From contig CBCYMK010000028.1 in assembly GCA_965183875.1 (NCBI GenBank), positions 124,001 to 188,000 on the forward strand: 64,000 bases of DNA. The letters run 5' to 3'. Numbering within the stretch: position 1 is the first letter of the stretch; each line of letters begins with the position of its first letter. The notes below the pieces were generated by a model. That model had not been told where the DNA came from. It did no database searches and saw only the letters and a program-made list of their open reading frames with translations. Positions 35,586 to 44,374 of this stretch are shown here, piece after piece. This DNA comes from UBA6772 sp965183875 (lineage in GTDB: Bacteria; Bacteroidota; Bacteroidia; Flavobacteriales; UBA7430). The position numbers and the translations under genes are program-made.

Positions 35586-36824
35586 ATGAAAACGAAAATT
35601 CAAATAGATCAAAAAGTAATTGGTGGAGCTCTGCGGCTTTCTGGGTCTAAAAGTATATCTAATCGTTTACTAATAATACAGGCACTATCTGGATCTTTTA
35701 CACCTCTAAAAAACGGTTCTACTTCGGAGGATACTTGCGTCTTACAAACAGCTCTTTCGAGTAGTAGTGCACTAATTGATATTGGTTTGGCGGGCACAGC
35801 AATGCGTTTTTTAACCGCTTTCTATGCGAGTAGAGGATCGGATATTGTACTTACTGGCTCTCCAAGGATGAAGGCTAGACCAATAGGTGATCTAGTCGAT
35901 GCGCTACGCTTATTAGGGGCAGATATAACTTATATAGAAAACGAAGGCTTTCCTCCATTGAGGATTAAAGGTAGGCCACTAGATGGGGGCTGTATTTCAA
36001 TGAACGCTTCTGTGTCTAGTCAGTTTATTACGGCATTATTACTCATCGCTCCTTATTTAAAAAATGGCCTACAACTACAGTTGAATTCCAATGTCTTATC
36101 AAAGCCTTATATAGACATGACTTTGGCGCTTATGAAACAACAAGGGGTGTCTTGTAAGTGGGAGGGACAAACAATTTCTGTTCCACCTGGGCAGTATAAT
36201 AATGTGCCTGTAGAGGTGGAGTCTGACTGGTCTTCGATATCCTACTTATATGAAATTGTAGCACTTAGCGATTCCGCTGAAATAAGTGTTTCAAAAGTGG
36301 CTTCTAATTCTGTTCAAGGCGACCAAAAAGTGATGGAGTTCTATACATCTTTCGGTGTTTATTCTGAAATCCGTTCTGGGGTGCTAATATTGAGGAAAAT
36401 TAAAGATTTTATTCTGCCCAAGTCTTTGAGTTTCGATTGTAAATCTACCCCAGATTTAGCACAAACTCTAGCAGCTACTGCATGTGGTTTAGGTGTAGAT
36501 ATAAAGCTTACTGGATTAAATAATTTACCGCTTAAAGAAACAAATCGTTTATTAGCTCTTAAAAATGAGCTTGAAAAGTGTGGAGCCTTGGTAGTCGTTA
36601 CAAATAATGAGGTCTTAGAGGTATTTCCGAAAAGTGAATTCCCGAAAGTTGATTTAATGTTTGAAACTTACCATGACCATAGAATGGCATTGTGTTTAGC
36701 TCCTTTAGCGCTTAAAGCTAAGTCAGTTCTAATCGATGATTCTGCGGTGGTAAATAAATCCTATAAATCCTACTGGGAAGATTTGAAAAAGCTATCATTT
36801 AATTTAAATTTGTTAAATATTTAA
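35586..36824 (+). CDS. aroA: 3-phosphoshikimate 1-carboxyvinyltransferase (EPSP synthase)
   Basis: 412 residues. Family motifs: SGSKSISNRLLIIQAL near the N-terminus, GLAGTAMRFLTAF near 62-75 (phosphoenolpyruvate loop), and YHDHRMALCLAPL near 368. It transfers enolpyruvyl from PEP to shikimate-3-phosphate in aromatic amino acid synthesis. It is somewhat shorter and more divergent than the E. coli enzyme, as usual for Bacteroidota. Confidence 0.93.
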   Translation: MKTKIQIDQKVIGGALRLSGSKSISNRLLIIQALSGSFTPLKNGSTSEDTCVLQTALSSSSALIDIGLAGTAMRFLTAFYASRGSDIVLTGSPRMKARPIGDLVDALRLLGADITYIENEGFPPLRIKGRPLDGGCISMNASVSSQFITALLLIAPYLKNGLQLQLNSNVLSKPYIDMTLALMKQQGVSCKWEGQTISVPPGQYNNVPVEVESDWSSISYLYEIVALSDSAEISVSKVASNSVQGDQKVMEFYTSFGVYSEIRSGVLILRKIKDFILPKSLSFDCKSTPDLAQTLAATACGLGVDIKLTGLNNLPLKETNRLLALKNELEKCGALVVVTNNEVLEVFPKSEFPKVDLMFETYHDHRMALCLAPLALKAKSVLIDDSAVVNKSYKSYWEDLKKLSFNLNLLNI

Positions 36825-36836
36825 AAAGCACAGATT

Positions 36837-37400
36837 ATGAATTTTAGCGACATACTTACAGTAACATTAACACTATTTGCAGTAATAGATATTCTAGGTT
36901 CCATCCCTATTATTGTTGGGTTAAAGGCTAAAATGGGGCATGTTCAGTCCGAAAAGGCCACTCTGGTAGCCGGAGTTATCATGGTTCTTTTTCTCTTTTT
37001 GGGAGAACGAATTTTAAACCTAATTGGTATCGACGTGGCGTCTTTTGCTCTTGCTGGAGCCTTCGTAATATTCTTATTGGCTTTGGAGATGATTTTGAAT
37101 GTTGAGCTTTTTAAATCTGACGAAGGAGACACTTCTGGATCTATAGTTCCAATTGCATTCCCTCTAATTGCAGGTTCTGGTACACTTACCACTTTAATTT
37201 CACTGCGATCTACTTATTCAATTAACGATATTATTGTAGGGGTTGTAATAAACTTACTCTTTGTTTATTTAGTACTAAAGTCTACAGGTAAAATTGAACG
37301 TTTACTGGGTAAAGGAGGGATTGATGTTTTGCGTAGAGTATTCGGTATTATTCTTTTAGCGATTGCTATAAAGTTAACTAAACTGCATATCGCTTTTTAA
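36837..37400 (+). CDS. MarC family integral membrane protein
   Basis: 187 residues with about six hydrophobic helices and the MarC/UPF0056 signatures IDILGSIPII and AFPLIAGSGTLTTLI. The function of the family is not established, and the old link to multiple antibiotic resistance was not confirmed. It starts 12 bases after aroA. Its TAA stop overlaps the stop of the convergent gene within a shared TTAA. Confidence 0.85.
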   Translation: MNFSDILTVTLTLFAVIDILGSIPIIVGLKAKMGHVQSEKATLVAGVIMVLFLFLGERILNLIGIDVASFALAGAFVIFLLALEMILNVELFKSDEGDTSGSIVPIAFPLIAGSGTLTTLISLRSTYSINDIIVGVVINLLFVYLVLKSTGKIERLLGKGGIDVLRRVFGIILLAIAIKLTKLHIAF

Positions 37401-39229
37401 TTTTTCCATTTTAGAAAGAGGGCTATCTCTAGTTTATGGCTACTGTTAATAATCTCATTTCCGGTTCCTATAAACGCACGGTCTTCATAATTAAGACAAA
37501 TCACTTGTAGTCCAACTTTAATGTTATTCGAATTCTTTTTTTGAAAAGCAAGACTGTAAATACTTCCATTACCACTTAAAAATCGGGCGTTATAGAGTCC
37601 ATAAAAATGAGGCGCTTGCCAATATACTGCTTCATTATTAGTATTGAAATAACTGGCCGATAGGCTGATTTTCATTTTTTTATTTAGGCTCTTCCAGTTA
37701 AAGTTCTCTTGTATGCTGCTGTTTATTTTTTGGTTTTCGAAAATGAAATACAGTTTACTACTCCATCTCAGTTGCGGGTTTAGTTGACTCTGATAGTGGC
37801 CACGAAGCTTTTGAATAGTGTTGGTTTGATTTGTTTTTTTGTATTGATATTGGCAGGTAAATTGGTTTTTTTCTGTATGTCTTCTTAGCTCTAAAAATGT
37901 CTTATTACCAGCGGGGTAGTGCGGGTTTTTGGATTGTAGTTGGGTAGATTTGAAGTTGTCAAAAGCAAGTTTAAAAGCCCATATAGAGTTGAGGTTATGT
38001 AAGAGTGCATAGTATATTCCTTTTTCATACGAATTGCTGAATGCTCTATAGTCCGAATTAAATGTATTGATCATAGTGGGTGCTCTATACCTGTATTGGG
38101 TAGTTATAAAGCTATTTCGCCCAATTGCAATATTCATTTTTTGTAGTATCGCTATGTCTTGCCAATCCTGATTTGCCATTTCGCCAGCAATATGAATATT
38201 ATAGAAGTGTTTACTATAAGAGATGCTTTGGAGAAACTTTGTTTCTGTGTTGAAACTGGTGTTGTAGACAATTCCTGCCCAGCTTATATGCCTTCCCTCC
38301 CTTTTGTTAGTGAGTGACAATCCTACTAATTTCTCCTTGTTGGTTTTGTAGTGGTCTAATTCGTGTTTCGTTCGGAATAAGCCTGTCTTGTCATAACTCT
38401 TTGCTCCACTCGCTTTTCTGAACGATGAAAATAGCTGTATTGATGATTGTGATAAATCCCATTTTACAGCTAAGCCATTAAAATAATTATACTCCTTTGG
38501 ACTAGTGCTAGGTTTTATAAAGGTATTTGCCGTGTGGCTTAGAAAATAAGGGTTGTTTATTCGATACCTAGTATCAATTAGTAAACCTTCTCCTATGCTA
38601 AGATCGTATTTGCCAAATAGAATTTGTTTTTTTTCGTCTAAGTATTGGACGCTGAATCCTAGGTTGTTAATTCTCCGTTGACTGTAAATCATTGGTTCTC
38701 CCAGATCTTTCTCTAGGAAAGTCCCAACTTTCCAATTGCTTCTAAACTCTTGTCGATATTTAAAGTTTATTTTTAGTGCACTCCCCAAGTACTCTTTATT
38801 ACTTATTCCTCTTCTTAATGGAGCTTCACTCTGTAGTCCTGTATATATATTAGTAGAATTGGGTTTTGTTGTTTTTGTAGTCCTGTTGTTCGTAATAAAT
38901 ATCCGTATGCGTCTTAGGCTAGTTATCGAGATGTCTAGCTTTTGTAATTCAAAAATGGAACTTAGCTGATTTTGCCTACAATAGTCTTGTATTAAGGTAA
39001 TTTCATTTTTTGTAAGTAGCTGTAAATGTGTTAGTAAGTGTAGCTGTTGTTTTTTGTTTAAGTTAATAGGGTTTTGAGAATAGTAGTCCCAAACTTCGTT
39101 TAGTTCTTCTGCATTCAGTTCTTCGTTATAACTTTCTATATACTGCCATTGAATTGTGTAGTCCTGGGCTTTCAATACTATAGAATAGCAGCCAGTGATA
39201 ATCCATAATATGAATAGCCGTTTATTCAT
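37397..39229 (-). CDS. Helix-hairpin-helix/outer-membrane beta-barrel protein
   Basis: 610 residues with a signal peptide (cleavage near AQ, about 22). Residues about 35-115 hold two ComEA-like helix-hairpin-helix stretches (NPINLNKKQQLHLL ... LSSIFELQKLDI). The remaining 480 residues show alternating aromatic/polar strands typical of an outer-membrane beta barrel, including LFGKYDLSIGEGLLID. Proteins with this architecture are widespread in Bacteroidota and have no assigned role; periplasmic DNA binding is a tempting but unproven idea. It overlaps the 3' end of the gene at 39222 by 8 bases. Confidence 0.78.
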   Translation of the reverse strand: MNKRLFILWIITGCYSIVLKAQDYTIQWQYIESYNEELNAEELNEVWDYYSQNPINLNKKQQLHLLTHLQLLTKNEITLIQDYCRQNQLSSIFELQKLDISITSLRRIRIFITNNRTTKTTKPNSTNIYTGLQSEAPLRRGISNKEYLGSALKINFKYRQEFRSNWKVGTFLEKDLGEPMIYSQRRINNLGFSVQYLDEKKQILFGKYDLSIGEGLLIDTRYRINNPYFLSHTANTFIKPSTSPKEYNYFNGLAVKWDLSQSSIQLFSSFRKASGAKSYDKTGLFRTKHELDHYKTNKEKLVGLSLTNKREGRHISWAGIVYNTSFNTETKFLQSISYSKHFYNIHIAGEMANQDWQDIAILQKMNIAIGRNSFITTQYRYRAPTMINTFNSDYRAFSNSYEKGIYYALLHNLNSIWAFKLAFDNFKSTQLQSKNPHYPAGNKTFLELRRHTEKNQFTCQYQYKKTNQTNTIQKLRGHYQSQLNPQLRWSSKLYFIFENQKINSSIQENFNWKSLNKKMKISLSASYFNTNNEAVYWQAPHFYGLYNARFLSGNGSIYSLAFQKKNSNNIKVGLQVICLNYEDRAFIGTGNEIINSSHKLEIALFLKWKN

Positions 39230-39965
39230 TGCTTACACTGTAAAGAATTATTAGACTTGTAGATCTCCTAAATTCATATTGTGTATACTGGCTGAAAATT
39301 TGGAAATTATTTTGTGTATACCCCAGGGTAAAACCAATTTGAGTAGGTTTTATTCCTTGAGAAATTCCAAGGCTAAATTTATTTTGATAGTTATAGGTTA
39401 GTTTGTGATGAGCTACTATGCTATGCTGTTGAGATACTGCAATAGTGAGTTGCGAAGACAGATTTTTATTCCATAAATAAAACGGACTTATAAGCATTTT
39501 ACTTTCCAGGTCCTTGTTGAGGTATTCTGCATTTAGAGGGTTTACCAGTTTAAGTAATAGAGTAAATCGCTCTTGAGAGATGCTACAATCTATATCTATA
39601 CTTATTGCATTATAGTTTACAGATTGGGTAATATACAGGTGGTGGTAGTTTATGCTCGCAGCCAAATTTATGCTGCTGCTGAGTTGGTGTTGCATGCTCG
39701 TGCTAAGACGTGTTTCTTTAAAGTTTTTATAACCGTACTGTGTTAGTGAGCTGAGGAAGTACTTGTTTTTAAGTTTGTAAATAGCACCAACTTCACTTTC
39801 ATACAATCCAATCTTGCTATTTATAGCGTTTAGTTTTGAGTAGAATAGAGTGCTCTCTGTAGCTTTACTTAGATTAGGGTTTATTATTCTATTTCCTAAT
39901 ATATTTGTTTGCTGGGCACGTAAATTTAATCCGATACTCAAACCTATAAGAAGTATAATTTTCAT
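39222..39965 (-). CDS. Predicted outer-membrane protein of unknown function
   Basis: 247 residues with a signal peptide (LLIGLSIGLNLRAQ) and roughly ten short amphipathic strands with aromatic ends, consistent with a small beta barrel. It overlaps the downstream HhH/barrel gene by 8 bases, so the two are co-translated and probably act together. I do not recognise a family. Confidence 0.65.
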   Translation of the reverse strand: MKIILLIGLSIGLNLRAQQTNILGNRIINPNLSKATESTLFYSKLNAINSKIGLYESEVGAIYKLKNKYFLSSLTQYGYKNFKETRLSTSMQHQLSSSINLAASINYHHLYITQSVNYNAISIDIDCSISQERFTLLLKLVNPLNAEYLNKDLESKMLISPFYLWNKNLSSQLTIAVSQQHSIVAHHKLTYNYQNKFSLGISQGIKPTQIGFTLGYTQNNFQIFSQYTQYEFRRSTSLIILYSVSNE

Positions 39966-40103
39966 AGGTCAATTATTAAATTATTGTATAGGTAATCTTG
40001 TTATATTATTGATTTGTATATCATTATAGCTATTAAAAGTACAAAAAATACTTATCTACTTCTTTCATGACTTAAAGCTTCTTGCTTTTTTTATATTTAG
40101 GGC

Positions 40104-41237
40104 ATGGAAATAAACCAATATTTTGAAGCGTATAATCCCAAAAGAGATCCTCATCTGCCTGAAAAATTAAATTCATTTATAGATTTTTATGTAGCTACAG
40201 ATGAATTTGACTGTTCAGCTTATGATTTAGTTATTATAGGAGTGCAAGAGGGGCGTCTTTCATTAAAGAATGATGCTTGTGCTTTTGCGCCAGATGAAAT
40301 TCGTGAAGAATTATATAAATTATACAAAGGTGATTGGTCCTTGAGAGTTTTAGATTTAGGAAATCTTAAGCTTGGAGCTACCGTACAGGATACTTATACG
40401 GCCCTAAAAGAAATTAGTAGCTACTTTGCAGATAAGAAGAAAAAATTAGTGGTTTTAGGTGGCGGGCACGATTTGATTAAACCCATTTTCGATGCCTATT
40501 CTATTCAGCGAGAACCTTTAAGTTTTGCCTCAGCTGATGCTTATTTAGATTTTCAAGATGCAGGAAATTACAATTCAAAATCCTTTGTGTCGGAATTGGT
40601 CTCTAAGCCCAAATCTCTATTGTCTAAGTATACCTTGCTGGCTTATCAGAGCTATTTGTGTTCACCTAAAGAAGTAAGTCTACTTAAGGATATGGATTTT
40701 ACTTTAGTGCGTTTAGGAGATTTTAATGCTGATTATGCAGAGGTTGAACCCTATATAAGGGATTTAGATCATTTGAGTATTGATTTGTCGGTTGTTAAGA
40801 CAGCCGATGCTCCTGCAAATTTCTACACCTCTCCTAATGGACTTTCTGCAGAAGGCTTATGCGTGCTTTGTAGGTATGCAGGAATGAGTGCTAATTTGAA
40901 GAGTATTTTGTTTTCTGAGCTAAATTCTAGTTTGGATAGAAAAAGCCAAAGTGCTAAAGTTTTTGCCCAATCCATTTGGTACTTTATGGAAGGCTTAGAC
41001 CTCCGATATGACGATTTTCCGGAATTGAGTACTCATAATTTTAAAAAATTTCATGTAAGTACCAGCTTTTCTGATCTGGTGTTTTATAAAAGTAGTTCTT
41101 CTGCTCGGTGGTGGGTGGAGTCACCTAGAGAATCTTTGGTTTCTAAAATTTCTCTACTTCCCTGTTCTGTAAATGACTATAATAAAGCAGTTCAGGGGGT
41201 TCTGACCGAACGACTATCAAGTCAATTAAAGTTCTAG
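40104..41237 (+). CDS. Arginase-fold protein with missing metal ligands
   Basis: 377 residues of the ureohydrolase fold, usually annotated as formimidoylglutamase in Bacteroidota. The GGGHD motif at 119-123 keeps its His, but the DAHxD motif appears as ADAYLD (144-149, His to Tyr) and the SxDxDxxDP motif as SIDLSVVKTADAP (225 on), losing the second Asp pair. A binuclear Mn site therefore cannot form in the usual way and hydrolase activity is doubtful. No hut genes are nearby; it precedes the T9SS operon, an arrangement I recall from other flavobacteria. Confidence 0.75.
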   Translation: MEINQYFEAYNPKRDPHLPEKLNSFIDFYVATDEFDCSAYDLVIIGVQEGRLSLKNDACAFAPDEIREELYKLYKGDWSLRVLDLGNLKLGATVQDTYTALKEISSYFADKKKKLVVLGGGHDLIKPIFDAYSIQREPLSFASADAYLDFQDAGNYNSKSFVSELVSKPKSLLSKYTLLAYQSYLCSPKEVSLLKDMDFTLVRLGDFNADYAEVEPYIRDLDHLSIDLSVVKTADAPANFYTSPNGLSAEGLCVLCRYAGMSANLKSILFSELNSSLDRKSQSAKVFAQSIWYFMEGLDLRYDDFPELSTHNFKKFHVSTSFSDLVFYKSSSSARWWVESPRESLVSKISLLPCSVNDYNKAVQGVLTERLSSQLKF

Positions 41238-41376
41238 AACGTGGCATAAGATTTGCTTCTTTGGGAAGTCTAAATAAAGCGAGTGTGAAGGTTGTCAATT
41301 TAAATCAATTAGATTTTGATTTTTTTTCTATCTTTAGCCCTCTCAATTAAGGTGCGACGAACAGATTATGCATTGT

Positions 41377-42312
41377 ATGAAAAAGATTTTAGTACTGTTT
41401 TTTGTGTTACTAAGTGGTTTAGCTAAAGCTCAGCAAGACCCACAGTTTTCACTAAACATGTTTAACATATACTCGGTAAATCCCGCTTTTTCGGGGTCTT
41501 ACGATCAATTTAACGCCTTGGCTATTCACCGTAATCAATGGGTGGGATTTGATGGTGGCGCTCCTACAACTCAACATGTGAGTATAGAAGCACCTGTCTA
41601 TTTCTTACACGGGGGTGCAGGGATAAGTTTACTCAACGATAGGGTAGGTAACGAATATACCAGAGGAGTAAGTTTGTCTTATGCTTATCAAACAAAACTT
41701 TCTAAGAAATCCGAGCTAGGTATAGGTTTTAATCTAGGCTTTATTGATGTAGGTGTAGATGGTGAGTGGTTAGCTCCCGATGGATCTACCGGAGGTACCG
41801 ACCCATTGATCCCAGAGAGTGGAACTAACGATGTAGTTGCAGATTTAGGTCTGGGACTATACTACAGGTTAAAAGAGTTTTATATTGGATACTCTGTTAC
41901 ACATTTAAATGAGCCAACAGCTGTTTATAGTGATAATTCAAGAGATTTTAATTTTAAGAAACACCATTACCTAACCTTAGGTTGGCAGAATAGAGTAAAT
42001 AGTGAACTGGTTTTACTTCCTTCCATGCATGTAAAATCGGATCAAGTTTCAACGCAAATAGACTTTAACCTAAACGCCACTTATGGTGAGCATTTATGGG
42101 GTGGTATTACATATAGATTAGACGATGCAGTAGTGCTAATAGCAGGGTATAATATTAACAAAAACCTTAAGTTTGGCTATGCATACGATATTACAACTTC
42201 AGACCTAAAGTCGGAGTCTAGTGGTTCACACGAAATTTTATTACGTTATTCATTTAAAATGCATCCGAGAGGAAAGATCCCGACGCATTATAGGAATATC
42301 AGATACAATTAA
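41377..42312 (+). CDS. porP: PorP/SprF family type IX secretion membrane protein
   Basis: About 311 residues with a signal peptide (LVLFFVLLSGLAKAQ) and the family start QDPQFSLNMFNIYSVNPAFSG, followed by a predicted 14-strand-like barrel. PorP/SprF proteins are outer-membrane partners of the T9SS; SprF acts with the adhesin SprB in gliding. I chose the ATG at 41377 over 41368, as it begins the signal peptide (MKKILVL). The order porP-gldK-gldL-gldM-gldN equals the porPKLMN operon of Porphyromonas. Confidence 0.88.
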   Translation: MKKILVLFFVLLSGLAKAQQDPQFSLNMFNIYSVNPAFSGSYDQFNALAIHRNQWVGFDGGAPTTQHVSIEAPVYFLHGGAGISLLNDRVGNEYTRGVSLSYAYQTKLSKKSELGIGFNLGFIDVGVDGEWLAPDGSTGGTDPLIPESGTNDVVADLGLGLYYRLKEFYIGYSVTHLNEPTAVYSDNSRDFNFKKHHYLTLGWQNRVNSELVLLPSMHVKSDQVSTQIDFNLNATYGEHLWGGITYRLDDAVVLIAGYNINKNLKFGYAYDITTSDLKSESSGSHEILLRYSFKMHPRGKIPTHYRNIRYN

Positions 42313-42355
42313 TTTGAATTACTTATTTAAGTAAACTGTAGGAAAAACAACAAAA

Positions 42356-43684
42356 ATGAGAAAGATACTTTTAATTGGTGCAATTGCAGCTGCTGTGTTA
42401 AGTAGTTGTGGTACTTCATCGCGAGGTGAGCTAGTTGGTGTTCAGGAATTAACCGAGTTTTACCCATCCGACCCTTACGGAATGGTATTTATCCCTCGTG
42501 GTACATTTACTATGGGTGCTAATGACGGTGATGTGCCTTACGCACATACCACACCGAAAAAATTAGTTACCATGCACGCTTTCCATATGGATCAAACCGA
42601 GATCACAAACAACGAGTATCGTCAGTTTGTTCACTGGGTTAGAGATTCTATCGCTAGAACTCTTCTTGCTGAAGCTATGGTAGAAGGTTACGAGTATATT
42701 GAAGAGACTGCTGATGGTGAGTTTCTTGAAAATCCATACCTAAACTGGGAAGTGCCATTAGATTGGTCTAGTAAAGATGAAGAAATTCAAATGGTATTGG
42801 AAGAAATGTTCCTTCCTTTAGAAGATAGAATTATGGGTCGTAAGGAATTCGATTCTCGTTCTTGGAGCCATAACTATACATGGGTTGATAAATCTCCTGC
42901 AGCACAAAAAGCAAATAGATTTGATCCTGAAACTAAAACTTATAGAGAAGGGTTTTCTCGTCAGAACTTAGTTCACCAAAATGAGGTGTATGTTTACCCA
43001 GATACCTTGGCTTGGATGCACGATTTCTCGTATACCTTTAATGAGCCTATGTTCGATACTTATTTCTGGCACCCTGCTTATGGAGAGTACCCTGTAACTG
43101 GAGTAAACTGGGAACAAGCTACAGCGTTCTGTAATTGGAGAACAAACATGCGTTTAGACCAATTGTCTAACTACCAACAGAAATACGAAACAGAATTCCG
43201 TTTACCTACAGAAGTTGAGTGGGAATACGCTGCTCGTGGAGGAAAGGATAATCAAATTTACCCTTGGGGTGGACCTTACTCTCGTAACAGTAAAGGTTGT
43301 TTCTTAGCTAACTTTAAGCCAATTAGAGGTAATTATATTGCAGATGGATATGCTTTTACATCTCCTTCAGTTTCTTATTGGGCAAACGATTACGGTTTAT
43401 ACAATATGTCTGGGAATGTGTCTGAATGGAGTTCAACTCCTTTCGAGCCTTCAGCTTCACTATTTGTATCTGATATGAATCCTTATTATACATATGATGC
43501 AGCAGATAATGCACATCCAATGTTAAAAAGAAAAGTAGTTAAGGGTGGTTCATGGAAAGACGTAGGTGCTTTCTTACAAGTAGCTGCTAAAGATTACGAA
43601 TACCAAGACACTTCTAAATGTTATATTGGTTTCCGTTGTGTAAAAACTTACGCAGGTGTTGAAACAATTAACTTCGGATACTAA
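42356..43684 (+). CDS. gldK: T9SS ring lipoprotein GldK/PorK
   Basis: 442 residues with a lipoprotein signal (AAAVLSSC, Cys about 19) and a formylglycine-generating-enzyme-like domain (MVFIPRGTFTMGAND; TEITNNEYRQFV; LPTEVEWEYAARGG; GFRCVK at the end). With GldN it forms the large periplasmic ring attached to the outer membrane in the T9SS. It begins 43 bases after porP. Confidence 0.95.
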   Translation: MRKILLIGAIAAAVLSSCGTSSRGELVGVQELTEFYPSDPYGMVFIPRGTFTMGANDGDVPYAHTTPKKLVTMHAFHMDQTEITNNEYRQFVHWVRDSIARTLLAEAMVEGYEYIEETADGEFLENPYLNWEVPLDWSSKDEEIQMVLEEMFLPLEDRIMGRKEFDSRSWSHNYTWVDKSPAAQKANRFDPETKTYREGFSRQNLVHQNEVYVYPDTLAWMHDFSYTFNEPMFDTYFWHPAYGEYPVTGVNWEQATAFCNWRTNMRLDQLSNYQQKYETEFRLPTEVEWEYAARGGKDNQIYPWGGPYSRNSKGCFLANFKPIRGNYIADGYAFTSPSVSYWANDYGLYNMSGNVSEWSSTPFEPSASLFVSDMNPYYTYDAADNAHPMLKRKVVKGGSWKDVGAFLQVAAKDYEYQDTSKCYIGFRCVKTYAGVETINFGY

Positions 43685-43711
43685 TAATTACAAATTACAA
43701 ACGCACAAGAT

Positions 43712-44344
43712 ATGAGCTTTTTAGAATCAAAAAAAGGAAAGAATTTTATGGCTAAACTCTACGGTATTGGAGCTGCTGTAGTAATTTTAGGTGCCTTATT
43801 CAAAATTCAACACTGGACTGGTGCCGATGAGATGTTGATTGTAGGTTTAGGAACTGAAGCAATTATATTTTTCTTCTCTGCTTTTGAGAAACCACATGCA
43901 GAGTACGATTGGTCTTTAGTATACCCAGAATTAGCTGGAATGAACGATGATAATTTAAGCCCTGTAAAAGAGCTAGATAATATGCTTGAAAAAGCTAAAG
44001 TTGATGGCGAACTTATAAAGAGCTTAGGTGAAGGTTTACGCAAAGTTAATAAGGCAGCTAACGGTATTGGTTCGGTAACCGATATTGCTGACAGTACACA
44101 AGAGTACAGCAAGCAAGTTTCTGCAGCTGCTAAGAAGCTAGGTAATATTAACGATTTATACGAAGCTCAAATTGCTTCTTCTAATGAACAAACAGAAGCT
44201 ACTCGTAGAATGGCTTCTAATATGACTGCTTCTTTAGATAATGCACAACAAATGCAAATCGAATTAGAGTTGTTAAGTAAAAACTTAAATGCATTAAATG
44301 GCGTTTACGGAAATATGCTTAACGCGATGAATTACAACAAATAA
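43712..44344 (+). CDS. gldL: T9SS motor protein GldL/PorL
   Basis: 210 residues with two N-terminal transmembrane helices (about 13-30 and 38-56, including KIQHWTGADEMLIVG between and into the second) and a long cytoplasmic helical region. GldL and GldM form the proton-motive-force-driven inner-membrane motor that powers secretion and gliding. It lies 27 bases after gldK. Confidence 0.95.
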   Translation: MSFLESKKGKNFMAKLYGIGAAVVILGALFKIQHWTGADEMLIVGLGTEAIIFFFSAFEKPHAEYDWSLVYPELAGMNDDNLSPVKELDNMLEKAKVDGELIKSLGEGLRKVNKAANGIGSVTDIADSTQEYSKQVSAAAKKLGNINDLYEAQIASSNEQTEATRRMASNMTASLDNAQQMQIELELLSKNLNALNGVYGNMLNAMNYNK

Positions 44345-44374
44345 TCTGTTATTAATTCGTAAGATTTAGAAAGT

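Noticed and set aside
41290..41340. Promoter of the porP-gldKLMN operon at TATCTTTA (41329)
   Set aside because: One mismatch in the -7 box and no TTTG at acceptable spacing; not supported well enough.
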